NCBI GenBank assembly: GCA_034440615.1
Contig: JAOTOM010003997.1
Coordinates: forward strand, 62,001 to 126,000
Length of the DNA: 64,000 bases
From: Ashinkailepas kermadecensis
Taxonomy: Eukaryota > Arthropoda > Thecostraca > Neolepadidae
Direction: 5' to 3'
A model generated the notes under the pieces. The model did not search any database. It was not told the DNA's origin and saw only the letters and a list, made by a program, of their open reading frames with translations. Of the stretch, positions 21,335-33,672 are shown in pieces. Numbering within the stretch: position 1 is the stretch's first letter; each line of letters opens with the position of its first letter. The position numbers were made by a program, and so were the translations under genes.

Positions 21335-21530
21335 CGAATTCAGCAGGGCCAGGGGCGGGTCCAGCAGGACCAGGGTCGAACTCCTCACTACCAGAGCAGT
21401 GTCAGGGACAAGTTCAGCAGACAAGTCGCCATGACTGAGGACGGGCGAGCCAGGGGCGGGTCCAGCAGGACCAGGGTCGAACTCATCAGGACCAAAGCAG
21501 TGTCAGGGGCAAGTTCAGCAGACTCGGCAG
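21335..21530. repeat. 101-bp direct duplication (two copies)
   Basis: The block containing GGGGCGGGTCCAGCAGGACC begins at 21351 and again at 21452, with matching AGCAGTGTCAGGG and AAGTTCAGCAGAC further along each copy. Confidence 0.85.
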
Positions 21531-22610
21531 AGTCTATGCAACTGGGCTAAAAACAAGGCTTGAAGAGTGCATGGTTCAACCGATAGCATTTTCAGAAGTA
21601 TACAAAGGAGGAGAGGGGACTGGTGACAGCGGACCCAGCCGGAAGCCCTGGGGACGTCCGAAGCTCAATCTATGACTCGGAAAATTGATGTAAAAGGGCG
21701 GAAGTCTCAGCCACTCGTCACTCGCACTCCACTCCCTCGCGTCTCCCGAAATGTCCCGCCACGCGCCGATAGATGTTCGCAGAATATCGCACCAATGCAT
21801 CGCTGGGGCCCTAGAATTAAGCAGGCGATGCCGATACACTGAGGTTGTTGTGCACAGTTTGGACGGCTGTTCGATCCTGCCCCGCACACGTCGTGCAGGG
21901 CCAAGTTTTCACCTCAGCAACGCCTTCATCGGATGCTGGATGAGGCTCGCGATTTCATGGAATACATAGCTGAAGAAAGCCCAAATGAATGTCATAGGGG
22001 AATAGGAGAAATATAGTTGTAACGCTAATTTGGCAAAATTATGCGCTTCGTTCAGCTAATGTATTATGGGATGGATAGTGGAAAGATTAAATATGAAACA
22101 TTATGTTTATTATAAGGTGTACTATATTTTATGTATTTATGTGCATTTCAGGTGCGTTTTCTCAGAGCGAAAACTCTTGGTGATAAGGGGATGGGTTGGT
22201 TGGCACATGTGAACTTCAAACTTTGCTACTGAACTAAGCATGGATACCAAGACCCTCTCCCTGCTGCGTCCTTGAACCTACCGTGGTCGCCATGACCTGG
22301 CTATGCCATCCGGCTATGGCTATATGGCCTCCTGGCTATGTCATCCCGGCTACACTTCCAGATCACTCAACCTTAGCCGTCAGTCATGGGCGCATCTTTC
22401 TACATAGGCGTATCCAAGGATGGCACATAGGTTCGCAACCCATCCCCCACCACTCGCACACCTGGCAAGTCGGGGACACCGCGGTGGAAAAAACGAGTCT
22501 TTCAGAGCATCCTACGCACTGCCTGAAGGATCCTTTTGACCTTCGGAAGACCCTTGAGACTAGAGATGTCCGCAGCTCAGCCCTACCCGCTGATTCTGGA
22601 GAAGCTGGCC
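21531..22610. other. No gene recognised
   Basis: Mixed sequence. Short open frames are present on both strands without any recognisable domain. Confidence 0.4.
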
Positions 22611-22614
22611 AACG

Positions 22615-23018
22615 GGGAGGAAACTGGTGGGACTGGTTCGCTGTGGCAGCACGGGAGGAAACTGGTGGGGCTGGTTCGCTGTGGCAGCACGGGAGGAGAC
22701 TAGTGGGGCTGGTTCGCTGTGGCAGCACGGGAGGAGACTAGTGGGGCTGGTTCGCTGTGGCGGCACGGTAGGAAACTGGTGGGGCTGGTTCGCTGCGGCA
22801 GCACGGAAGGAGACTAGTGGGGCTGGTTCGCTGTGGCAGCACGGGAGGAGACTAGTGGGGCTGGTTCGCTGTGGCAGCACGGAAGGAGACTAGTGGAGCT
22901 GGTTCGCTGTGGCAGCACGGGAGGAGACTAGTGGGGCTGGTTCGCTGTGGCAGCACGGGAGGAGACTAGTGGGGCTGGTTCGCTGTGGCAGCACGGTAGG
23001 AAACTAGTGGGACTGGTT
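22615..23018. repeat. Minisatellite, 38-bp unit
   Basis: About 10-11 copies, tag CTGGTTCGCTGTGGCAGCAC, with starts at 22671 and 22709. Variants are GGGAGGAGACTAG and GG(A/T)AGGAAACT. Confidence 0.95.
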
Positions 23019-24154
23019 AACGGCGGTCACGGCTACGGCCCCAAAAAAATCGGGAAGTCAAACTGTGGTATTCATCACGCTTAATAATTTGAAAATAGTC
23101 TGAAGGAAGCATACTATTTTTTCCAACATATTGGTAGGCGTGGAATCGAAATATACGTGAAGGAGAATGTCCGTAATGTGTTCATTACCATCTGTGTGCG
23201 GTGACTGTCGTGCCGTGGCGTGGGCTGACCACGTGACCAGCTACCGTCGAGCGATCTAAGAGACGATGACGTTTACACTTGTTTGTTTTTGTGAGATAAA
23301 AAATGAACTGGGCCTGCATGAATAGTGAACGTGAAAGTCAATGAGGCAACGAAATGCAAGAGCAATCAGGTTTGTAGGTGAATATTTCGCTTGCATCGGA
23401 AGACGGAACAATGATTTCCGATGGAGCATATGTCCTCTTCTTGCATCTCTTCATCGCAGTTCCTCCCAATCATTGTAGCTGGTCATATTGGAGTGAACCA
23501 GATCAAATCAAGTTTTACACCTCTTGCGACTTTCTCCCCTTTCCCAGTCATCTTGTCAAAGTTACACCACCGCTGCCAATGCACCATTTGTTCTTAAAAA
23601 GGAGTAATTCTGAAAAGCAGAGTAAGGCTTCCAATAAATCAATGTCACTCTGATTTCGTTCTCGCTCGTGGGAAAATATACACATCAGGTACAAAAAAAC
23701 GAATGGATGATTGCTACGCTTTGAAATGCATTCGTGTATATTTTCACCATGTAGCAAGCTGCTTTCGATGCACTGACATCGGGTGTGCATTCAATCCTGA
23801 AAAAAAACTGTTTTTATGCACAGCGAGGTCAATGAGGGGCTTTTTTTAAAATAATTTCTCGCAAACCCATACATGTATTTTTAAGGAGAATAATATTCTA
23901 CGCTAAGATATCGGAGAAGCTTCTACGACGATTCTTGATGGATATTTGGGGCCGTCCTGATGACATAAACAGCTTTTGAGCATGACTCCTCCCTACATAC
24001 ACCAGTAATCAGGTACACAAAGTTAGCGCCACCCACCCCTGGAAGCCGCCCGGGGGACTCCGCAGCTCTCTTCATGATCTATTCAGCTGTCAACGGCGAG
24101 CTGGTTCGACTTCTGTGGCAATGCCACTGGGGCGTCGGTCGACCACGGTGGCCG
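23019..24154. other. No gene recognised
   Basis: Non-repetitive spacer between two arrays. Open frames of 80-91 codons at 23378-23790 overlap on both strands and show no domain. Confidence 0.4.
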
Positions 24155-27100
24155 GTGTAGGATGACGAGCATGAAACACTGGCCGCCTACTGGAACGGGT
24201 GTAGGATGACGAGCATGAAACACTGGCCGCCTACTGGAACGGGTGTAGGATGACGAGCATGAAACACTGACCGCCTACTGGAACGGGTGTAGGATGACGA
24301 GCATGAAACACTGGCCGCCTACTGGAACGGGTGTAGGACGACGAGCATGAAACACTGGCCGCCTACTGGAACGGGTGTAGGATGACGAGCATGAAACACT
24401 GGCCGCCTACTGGAACGGGTGTAGGATGACGAGCATGAAACACTGGCCGCCTACTGGAACGGGTGTAGGATGACGAGCATGAAACACTGGCCACCTACTG
24501 GAACGGGTGTAGGATGACGAGCATGAAACACTGGCCGCCTACTGGAACGGGTGTAGGATGACGAGCATGAAACACTGGCCGCCTACTGGAACGGGTGTAG
24601 AGTGAATAAGAGAGCACTGGACGCCTGCGGGAACGGGTGTAGGATGACGAGCATGAAACACTGGCCGCCTACTGGAACGGGTGTAGAGTGAATAAGAGAG
24701 CACTGACCGCCTACTGGAACGGGTGTAGGATGACGAGCATGAAACACTGGCCGCCTACTGGAACGGGTGTAGGATGACGAGCATGAAACACTGACCGCCT
24801 ACTGGAACGGGTGTAGGATGACGAGCATGAAACACTGGCCGCCTACTGGAACGGGTGTAGAGTGAATAAGAGAGCACTGACCGCCTACTGGAACGGGTGT
24901 AGGATGACGAGCATGAAACACTGGCCGCCTACTGGAACGGGTGTAGGATGACGAGCATGAAACACTGGCCGCCTACTGGAACAGGTGTAGGATGACGAGC
25001 ATGAAACACTGGCCGCCTACTGGAACGGGTGTAGGATGACGAGCATGAAACACTGGCCGCCTACTGGAACGGGTGTAGGATGACGAGCATGAAACACTGG
25101 CCGCCTACTGGAACGGGTGTAGAGTGAATAAGAGAGCACTGGACGCCTGCGGGAACGGGTGTAGGATGACGAGCATGAAACACTGGCCGCCTACTGGAAC
25201 GGGTGTAGAGTGAATAAGAGAGCACTGACCGCCTACTGGAACGGGTGTAGGATGACGAGCATGAAACACTGGCCGCCTACTGGAACGGGTGTAGGATGAC
25301 GAGCATGAAACACTGGCCGCCTACTGGAACGGGTGTAGAGTGAATAAGAGAGCACTGGACGCCTGCGGGAACGGGTGTAGGATGACGAGCATGAAACACT
25401 GGCCGCCTACTGGAACGGGTGTAGAGTGAATAAGAGAGCACTGACCGCCTACTGGAACGGGTGTAGGATGACGAGCATGAAACACTGGCCGCCTACTGGA
25501 ACGGGTGTAGGATGACGAGCATGAAACACTGGCCGCCTACTGGAACAGGTGTAGGATGACGAGCATGAAACACTGGCCGCCTACTGGAACGGGTGTAGGA
25601 TGACGAGCATGAAACACTGGCCGCCTACTGGAACGGGTGTAGGATAACGAGCATGAAACACTGGCCGCCTACTGGAACGGGTGTAGAGTGAATAAGAGAG
25701 CACTGGACGCCTGCGGGAACGGGTGTAGGATGACGAGCATGAAACACTGGCCGCCTACTGGAACGGGTGTAGAGTGAATAAGAGAGCACTGACCGCCTAC
25801 TGGAACGGGTGTAGGATGACGAGCATGAAACACTGGCCGCCTACTGGAACGGGTGTAGGATGACGAGCATGAAACACTGGCCGCCTACTGGAACGGGTGT
25901 AGAGTGAATAAGAGAGCACTGACCGCCTACTGGAACGGGTGTAGGATGACGAGCATGAAACACTGGCCGCCTACTGGAACGGGTGTAGGATGACGAGCAT
26001 GAAACACTGGCCGCCTACTGGAACGGGTGTAGAGTGAATAAGAGAGCACTGACCGCCTACTGGAACGGGTGTAGGATGACGAGCATGAAACACTGGCCGC
26101 CTACTGGAACGGGTGTAGGATGACGAGCATGAAACACTGGCCGCCTACTGGAACGGGTGTAGGATGACGAGCATGAAACACTGGCCGCCTACTGGAACGG
26201 GTGTAGGATGACGAGCATGAAACACTGGCCGCCTACTGGAACGGGTGTAGAGTGAATAAGAGAGCACTGGACGCCTGCGGGAACGGGTGTAGGATGACGA
26301 GCATGAAACACTGGCCGCCTACTGGAACGGGTGTAGAGTGAATAAGAGAGCACTGACCGCCTACTGGAACGGGTGTAGGATGACGAGCATGAAACACTGG
26401 CCGCCTACTGGAACGGGTGTAGGATGACGAGCATGAAACACTGGCCGCCTACTGGAACAGGTGTAGGATGACGAGCATGAAACACTGGCCGCCTACTGGA
26501 ACGGGTGTAGGATGACGAGCATGAAACACTGGCCGCCTACTGGAACGGGTGTAGGATGACGAGCATGAAACACTGGCCGCCTACTGGAACGGGTGTAGAG
26601 TGAATAAGAGAGCACTGGACGCCTGCGGGAACGGGTGTAGGATGACGAGCATGAAACACTGGCCGCCTACTGGAACGGGTGTAGAGTGAATAAGAGAGCA
26701 CTGACCGCCTACTGGAACGGGTGTAGGATGACGAGCATGAAACACTGGCCGCCTACTGGAACGGGTGTAGGATGACGAGCATGAAACACTGGCCGCCTAC
26801 TGGAACAGGTGTAGGATGACGAGCATGAAACACTGGCCGCCTACTGGAACGGGTGTAGGATGACGAGCATGAAACACTGGCCGCCTACTGGAACGGGTGT
26901 AGGATGACGAGCATGAAACACTGGCCGCCTACTGGAACAGGTGTAGGATGACGAGCATGAAACACTGGCCGCCTACTGGAACGGGTGTAGGATGACGAGC
27001 ATGAAACACTGGCCGCCTACTGGAACGGGTGTAGGATGACGAGCATGAAACACTGGCCGCCTACTGGAACGGGTGTAGGATGACGAGCATGAAACACTGG

Positions 27101-29795
27101 CCGCCTACTGGAACGGGTGTAGGATGACGAGCATGAAACACTGGCCGCCTACTGGAACGGGTGTAGAGTGAATAAGAGAGCACTGGACGCCTGCGGGAAC
27201 GGGTGTAGGATGACGAGCATGAAACACTGGCCGCCTACTGGAACGGGTGTAGAGTGAATAAGAGAGCACTGACCGCCTACTGGAACGGGTGTAGGATGAC
27301 GAGCATGAAACACTGGCCGCCTACTGGAACGGGTGTAGGATGACGAGCATGAAACACTGGCCGCCTACTGGAACGGGTGTAGGATGACGAGCATGAAACA
27401 CTGGCCGCCTGCGGGAACGGGTGTAGGATGACGAGCATGAAACACTGGCCGCCTACTGGAACGGGTGTAGGATGACGAGCATGAAACACTGGCCGCCTAC
27501 TGGAACGGGTGTAGGATGACGAGCATGAAACACTGGCCGCCTACTGGAACAGGTGTAGGATGACGAGCATGAAACACTGGCCGCCTACTGGAACGGGTGT
27601 AGGATGACGAGCATGAAACACTGGCCGCCTACTGGAACGGGTGTAGGATGACGAGCATGAAACACTGGCCGCCTACTGGAACAGGTGTAGGATGACGAGC
27701 ATGAAACACTGGCCGCCTACTGGAACGGGTGTAGGATGACGAGCATGAAACACTGGCCGCCTACTGGAACGGGTGTAGGATGACGAGCATGAAACACTGG
27801 CCGCCTACTGGAACGGGTGTAGGATGACGAGCATGAAACACTGGCCGCCTACTGGAACGGGTGTAGGATGACGAGCATGAAACACTGGCCGCCTACTGGA
27901 ACGGGTGTAGAGTGAATAAGAGAGCACTGGACGCCTGCGGGAACGGGTGTAGGACGACGAGCATGAAACACTGGCCGCCTACTGGAACGGGTGTAGAGTG
28001 AATAAGAGAGCACTGACCGCCTACTGGAACGGGTGTAGGATGACGAGCATGAAACACTGGCCGCCTACTGGAACGGGTGTAGGATGACGAGCATGAAACA
28101 CTGGCCGCCTACTGGAACGGGTGTAGGATGACGAGCATGAAACACTGGCCGCCTCCGGGAACGGGTGTAGGATGACGAGCATGAAACACTGGCCGCCTAC
28201 TGGAACGGGTGTAGGATGACGAGCATGAAACACTGGCCGCCTACTGGAACGGGTGTAGAGTGAATAAGAGAGCACTGGACGCCTGCGGGAACGGGTGTAG
28301 GGTGACGAGCATGAAACACTGGCCGCCTACTGGAACGGGTGTAGGATGACGAGCATGAAACACTGGCCGCCTACTGGAACGGGTGTAGAGTGAATAAGAG
28401 AGCACTGACCGCCTACTGGAACGGGTGTAGGATGACGAGCATGAAACACTGGCCGCCTACTGGAACGGGTGTAGGATGACGAGCATGAAACACTGGCCGC
28501 CTACTGGAACGGGTGTAGGATGACGAGCATGAAACACTGGCCGCCTGCTGGAACGGGTGTAGGATGACGAGCATGAAACACTGGCCGCCTACTGGAACGG
28601 GTGTAGGATGACGAGCATGAAACACTGGCCGCCTACTGGAACGGGTGTAGAGTGAATAAGAGAGCACTGGACGCCTGCGGGAACGGGTGTAGGATGACGA
28701 GCAGAAGACACTAGCCGCCTCCGGGAACGGGTGTAGGATGACGAGCATGAAACACTGGCCGCCTACTGGAACGGGTGTAGAGTGAATAAGAGAGCACTGG
28801 ACGCCTGCGGGAACAGGTGTAGGATGACGAGCAGAAGACACTAGCCGCCTCCGGGAACGGGTGTAGGATGACGAGCATGAAACATTGGCCGCCTACTGGA
28901 ACGGGTGTAGAGTGAATAATAGAGCACTGGACGCATGCGGGAACGGGTGTAGGATGACGAGCAGAAGACACTAGCCGCCTCCGGGAACGGGTGTAGGATG
29001 ACGAGCATGAAACACTGGCCGCCTACTGGAACGGGTGTAGAGTGAATAAGAGAGCACTGGACGCCTGCGGGAACGGGTGTAGGATGACGAGCAGAAGACG
29101 CTACCCGCCTCCGGGAACGGGTGTAGGATGACGAGCATGAAACATTGGCCGCCTACTGGAACGGGTGTAGAGTGAATAAGAGAGCACTGGACGCCTGCGG
29201 GAACGGGTGTAGGATGACGAGCAGAAGACACTAGCCGCCTCCGGGAACGGGTGTAGGATGACGAGCATGAAACACTGGCCGCCTACTGGAACGGGTGTAG
29301 AGTGAATAAGAGAGCACTGGACGCCTTCGGGAACGGGTGTAGGATGACGAGCAGAAGACGCTACCCGCCTCCGGGAACGGGTGTAGGATGACGAGCATGA
29401 AACATTGGCCGCCTACTGGAACGGGTGTAGAGTGAATAAGAGAGCACTGGACGCCTGCGGGAACGGGTGTAGGATGACGAGCAGAAGACACTAGCCGCCT
29501 CCGGGAACGGGTGTAGGATGACGAGCATGAAACACTGACCGCCTACTGGAACGGGTGTAGAGTGAATAAGAGAGCACTGGACGCCTGCGGGAACGGGTGT
29601 AGGATGACGAGCAGAAGACACTAGCCGCCTCCGGGAACGGGTGCAGGATGACGAGCATGAAACACTGGCAGCCTACTGGAACGGGTGTAGAGTGAATAAG
29701 AGAGCACTGGACGCCTGCGGGAACGGGTGTAGGGTGACTAAGAGAAAACACTGGTCGCATACGTGAGTGGGTGAATGGTGACTAACAAAACACAC
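24155..29795. repeat. Large satellite with higher-order repeats (44/42-bp monomers)
   Basis: About 128 monomers. Type A is 44 bp (tag GATGACGAGCATGAAACACT). Type B is 42 bp (tag AGTGAATAAGAGAGCACT). Type C is 44 bp (tag GACGAGCAGAAGACACTAG) and occurs only from about 28695 on. All share a GGGTGTAG junction. B monomers in the form with GGACGCCTGCGGG start at 24601, 25123, 25339, 25687, 26251, 26599, 27167, 27911 and 28259. The interval 348 bp (six A plus two B) recurs three times. After 28700 the array is a regular A-B-C trimer of 130 bp. The right edge (29735-29795) decays. No gene function is implied. Confidence 0.97.
28690..29735. repeat. Trimeric 130-bp higher-order repeat segment
   Basis: Eight regular A(44)+B(42)+C(44) trimers at the right end of the satellite. 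Trimers alternate subtly (for example AACATTGG versus AACACTGG, and GACGCTACCC versus GACACTAGCC), suggesting a 260-bp dimer stage. Confidence 0.92.
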
Positions 29796-30084
29796 AGGCC
29801 AGTACGTGTTTATGGATTGAAGTATGTGAATAGCAGGCTGTGTGCTGGCCGATGACCGTGACGGTTAGGGGACGGCGGCCATCGAATCCCCCCACAATGG
29901 ACCAACTGATGCGCGAGGGCGCCGGCGAGGGGTGACGGCAGGCTGACCCGAAAATAAGCCGGCCAGATGCGTTGGCCGGCCGCCCACGCAGACTCAGCGG
30001 CCCGCCCGTGCACGGCCGAGGTGGTCTGATGGGGGGGGGGGGGCTGTGGGCCTCCGCCGCTGTACGAGCGGTCATCGTGCAGGA
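29796..30084. other. CpG-rich spacer; no gene recognised
   Basis: Includes a 12-base poly-G run at about 30030-30042. No credible gene. Confidence 0.4.
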
Positions 30085-30987
30085 CAAGCTCGCCTGAGCT
30101 ACCACCGTCCCGAACAAGCCGGCCCGAGCCGCTTCCATCCGAGACGAGCCCACCCGAGCCGCCACCGTCCGGGACGAGCCCACCCGAGCCGCCACCGTCC
30201 GGGACGAGCCCACCCGAGCCGCCACCGTCCGGGACGAGCCCACCCGAGCCGCCACCGTCCGGGACGAGCCCACCCGAGCCGCCACCGTCCGGGTCAAGCT
30301 CGCTCGAGCTTCCACCGTTCGGGACATATCCCCCTGTCCGAGCCATATCGGCCGCCGCTCGGGTCATCACTGTCCGAGCCATCTCAGCCGTCGCTCGGGC
30401 CATCACTGTCCGAGCCATTTCGGCCGCCGCTCGGCCGCCGTGATGCTGACAGCGTCCAAATCGGGTTTCTAGTGTCTGGAATTGGATGTGTGCCGACGGC
30501 AGCGGTGGACGTGACGGTGATGGCCGGCGGGGCCGTGCCGGCGCCGGACGGCGCGTGTCCGCCCGACAGCCTGGCTCCCATTACACCGGCCGACGGCGTG
30601 TGTCCGCCCGACAGCCTGTCTCCGATTACACCGGCCGACGGCGTGTGTCCGCCCGACAGCCTGTCTCCCATTACACCGGCCGACGGCGTGTGTCCGCCCG
30701 ACAGCCTGTCTCCCATTACACCGGCCGACGGCGCGTGTCCGCCCGACAGCCTGGCTCCCATTACACCGGCCGACGGCGTGTGTCCGCCCGACAGCCTGTC
30801 TCCCATTACACCGGCCGACGGCGTGTGTCCGCCCGACAGGTGTCTCGCATTACACCGGCTACACGGGCCGACGGCCAACTGCCAGCTCCACGCTGCTGAG
30901 CGCTGGCCCCGGACGGAGGTCGTGATCCTGTCCAACGATATAGGCACTCATTTGATAAGCATAATGTGGCTATTTGCGCCCGTCTGA
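30046..30987 (+). CDS. 313-codon open frame across two arrays, doubtful
   Basis: I do not recognise a product. The frame crosses the 30-bp array (decapeptide repeat of the HPSRHRPGRA type) and the 45-bp array (15-residue CPPDSLSPITPADGV, about six copies). Both periods are multiples of three, so the frame survives. Against a gene: other frames and the opposite strand are also open, there is no domain, signal peptide or supported start, and the surrounding arrays show the same behaviour. It is listed because in-frame Pro-rich repeat proteins do exist. Confidence 0.12.
   Translation: MGLRRCTSGHRAGQARLSYHRPEQAGPSRFHPRRAHPSRHRPGRAHPSRHRPGRAHPSRHRPGRAHPSRHRPGRAHPSRHRPGQARSSFHRSGHIPLSEPYRPPLGSSLSEPSQPSLGPSLSEPFRPPLGRRDADSVQIGFLVSGIGCVPTAAVDVTVMAGGAVPAPDGACPPDSLAPITPADGVCPPDSLSPITPADGVCPPDSLSPITPADGVCPPDSLSPITPADGACPPDSLAPITPADGVCPPDSLSPITPADGVCPPDRCLALHRLHGPTANCQLHAAERWPRTEVVILSNDIGTHLISIMWLFAPV
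30108..30440. repeat. Minisatellite, 30-bp unit with a 36-bp neighbour
   Basis: Six copies of a 30-bp unit (tag CACCGTCCGGGACGAGCCC) at about 30130-30310. About 2.5 copies of a related 36-bp unit (CCGAGCCAT, then GCCGCCGCTCGGG) follow at 30335-30440. Read on the minus strand the 30-bp unit gives the decapeptide SGGLVPDGGG. Confidence 0.92.
30550..30846. repeat. Minisatellite, 45-bp unit
   Basis: About 6.5 near-identical copies containing TGTCCGCCCGACAGCCTG and ACACCGGCCGACGGC. The period is divisible by three. Confidence 0.95.
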
Positions 30988-31375
30988 GCCCGGCTATGGT
31001 CTCAGCCGGCACTGAAGCGTGGGGGATCGTGGGGGATCACGGGCAGAACGGGCCGGATCACGAGCGAGGTCCCCGTCGCTCAGCCCGTCGCCGCAGTCCA
31101 AACGTTTGCAACAGATCTGCGTCTTCTTTACACTCGGGAGACATCCATGTCGTCCGTTATCCGCTGGAGAGAACACTCGGGAGAAGGCCGCGCCATCTGT
31201 CCTTGCCGTCGGGGAGATTCGCATGATGTGTCCGTACTAGAGGTGGCAAATACCAAAAATGTTGGGACCGAAGACCAGGACCGGCTGGTCTGATGGGACC
31301 AGGCCCGGTTAAATGAACTGAAGCCCAGTCAAAGGACTAGTTCTTTGAACATATTTATTTGTTGCATTTTTATTT
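30850..31375. other. Spacer; possible DNA-transposon end at 31237
   Basis: Begins CpG-rich. At 31237 CTAGAGGTGG is followed by GGGACCGAAGACCAGGACCG, which resembles 52080 onward (see that entry). No gene recognised. Confidence 0.35.
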
Positions 31376-31377
31376 CT

Positions 31378-32035
31378 CCGTACCCATGCTCTCGCGTCTC
31401 CTTGCCCGTACCCTCGCCTCCCCTTGCCCGTGCTCTCACCACTGCTTGCTCGTGCTCCCGCCTCTCCCTGCCCGTGCTCTCGTCTGTCCTTGTCCGTGCT
31501 CTCGCCTCTCCTTGCCCGTGCTCTCGCCACTGCTTGCCCGTGCTCTCGCCTCTTCTTGTCCGCGCTCTCCCCTCTCCTTGCTCGTGCTCTCTCGTCTCTT
31601 TGCCCGTGCTCTCGCCTCTCCTTGCCCGTGCTCCCGCCTCTCCCTGCCCGTGCTCTCGCCTCTCCTTGCCCGTGCTCCCGCCTCTCCCTGCCCGTGCTCT
31701 CGCCTCTCCTTGCCCGTGCTCTCGTCTGTCCTTGCCCGTGCTCTCGCCTCTCCTTGCCCGTGCTCTCGCCTCTCCTTGCCCGTGCTGTCGCCTCTCCTTG
31801 CCCGTGCTCTCGCCTCTCCTTGCCCTTGCTGTCGCCTCTCCTTGCCCATGTTCTCGCCTCTCCTTGCCCTTGCTGTCGCCTCTCCTTGCCCTTGCTGTCG
31901 CCTCTCCTTGCCCGTGCTCTCGCCTCTCCTTTCCCGTGTTCTCGCCTCTCCTTGCCCTTGCTGTCGCCTCTCCTTGCCCGTGCTCTCGCCTCTCCATGCC
32001 CGTGCTCCCTCACTCCTTGCCCGTGCTCTTGCGTC
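31378..32035. repeat. Minisatellite, 22-bp unit
   Basis: About 30 copies, tag CTTGCCCGTGCTCTCGCC, with starts such as 31511 and 31533. Stops are absent from nearly all six frames, so frames of 212-294 codons on both strands (Arg/Glu-rich on one, Leu/Ser/Pro-rich on the other) are artefacts. Confidence 0.95.
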
Positions 32036-32685
32036 CCTGTGACCGTCCTCGTCGCCGGCTGACCGGTCGTAAATTACTACAGGGTGTAAATCGCGCCCGC
32101 TGCACGCAGCCGAAGCCTTTTCCATTATGTAAAGAGCGGACGTGTGTGGCGTTATTACGAGTCGCTCTGGAGCGGTAATTGCGTCACCAGTGATCGAGGC
32201 GGTCCACCGGCCGGCTTCCGGCAGGCGCCGCCCGCGCTCCGCCACCGCGTTGGGCCGCACTGCAAGGCTATGAGATACTGCACCTGCTCGGCGCACTGCA
32301 GCGCCTGGCGCTTTTAGCACGTACTCAGCTCGTAACTCGTGCGTGCGCGGGCCGTGAGGGAGGACCGCTCACCTTTCGCTGGCTCAACGCCGGCCAATAA
32401 AGCCGCCCGCTGAATCCTACCGAGAACGGTCGCGCCACACCGCCGGAAATCACTTGGCGTTGCTGGTGGCCGATATTTTACGGTGTAATCGGCGTTCGAA
32501 GGCAGTACGCCAGTGAGCAGCGTCACCGTCGCGAGATTCATTGAATCCCCAGCTCGAGCTACCTAAATCATATCAACATGCAGATAGACGGCCGGTAAAT
32601 GGTGGCCGGTTAAACACGTCTGAATGTCTGAACTGTTTAGGGCGCGCACAGCGCGGAGTGAGTCTCCTGAGTTATAACTAGGTGG
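32036..32685. other. CpG-dense unique spacer; no gene recognised
   Basis: GC-rich single-copy sequence with a 13-bp dyad AGCGCCTGGCGCT at 32300-32312. It could be regulatory, but nothing proves it. Confidence 0.35.
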
Positions 32686-32689
32686 TCGG

Positions 32690-33062
32690 TTACCGGCGTG
32701 GTGCTGGACCCGCTTCCTGTGGTGTTGGATCCGCTGCCTGTGATGTTGGATCCGCTCCCTGTTGTGTCGGATCTGCGTTCCGTGGTGTTAGATCCGCTGC
32801 CTGTGATGTTGGACCCGCTGCCTGTGGTGTCGGATCCGCTTCCTGTGATGTTGGATCCGCTGCCTGTGGTGTCGGATCCGCTCCCTATTGTGTCGGATCT
32901 GCGTTCCGTGGTGTTGGATCCGCTGCCTGTGGTGATGGCGGTTCATTCATGTGGTGTCGCGTCCGCTCCCTGTGGTAGCGGATCCACTTCCCGTGGTGTC
33001 GCGTCCGCTCTCTGTGGTAGCGGATCCACTTCTTGTGGTGTCCGATACGCTGCCCGGGGGTG
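32690..33062. repeat. Minisatellite, 21-bp unit (GGATCC-containing)
   Basis: About 17 copies of a 21-bp unit such as GGATCCGCTGCCTGTG, giving a BamHI site in many copies. The plus frame reads as a seven-residue LDPLPVV repeat. The second half shifts to GCGTCCGCTC and GGATCCACTTC variants. Confidence 0.93.
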
Positions 33063-33425
33063 ATCCGTGTCACGTTGCGGTGCGGTGCCCTACGTCGCAT
33101 CTTCAGCTGATGATGGTCCTGGTAGTTGACTGGTGAGTCGCTGAGCCCTGGCTACATTGTCATTGCCGAGCGTGGATCACGTCAGTGTGGAGAGGTGGCT
33201 CAGTGGCAGCCAAGGAATTGATATGGCAATCAAGGTTATGTATACACTCAGTGGAGCTTTTCAAGCATAAAGTATACGCGATCGTTCTTTTTTGCACGCT
33301 CTTAGGGATTTTATTGGTTGCTGTACTTGAGCGGAAATGTCGACGGGAAGCACAAATCTCATGAATATTATATTGTCTTTCCGCTTCACTGCTAAGCCAA
33401 ACAAATACAAAACAAACAAGGTACG
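33063..33425. other. No gene recognised
   Basis: Spacer. A TGGCTCAGTGG motif at about 33197 resembles a tRNA box A but has no box B partner. Confidence 0.35.
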
Positions 33426-33459
33426 TTTATTCGTTGCATATATGTAGTCGCGTCACAAA

Positions 33460-33672
33460 AGCACAATGCACGTTAACTATACACGTTAAAAATATACACA
33501 ATGCACGTTAACTATACACGTTAAAACTATACACAATACACGTTAACTATACACGTTAAAACTATACACAATACACGTTAACTATACACAATACACGTCA
33601 ACTATACACGTTAAAACTATACACAATACACGTTAACTATACAAGTTAAAACTATACACAATACACGTTAAG
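33460..33672. repeat. Minisatellite, 35-bp unit (AT-rich)
   Basis: About six copies with tag CACGTTAACTATACACG, with starts at 33504 and 33539. One of the few AT-rich arrays here. Confidence 0.93.

Noticed and set aside
24155..29795. CRISPR array
   Set aside because: Units are contiguous tandem monomers without unique spacers, in a eukaryotic context.
33190..33260. tRNA gene (TGGCTCAGTGG box A-like)
   Set aside because: No box B at a suitable distance and no cloverleaf.
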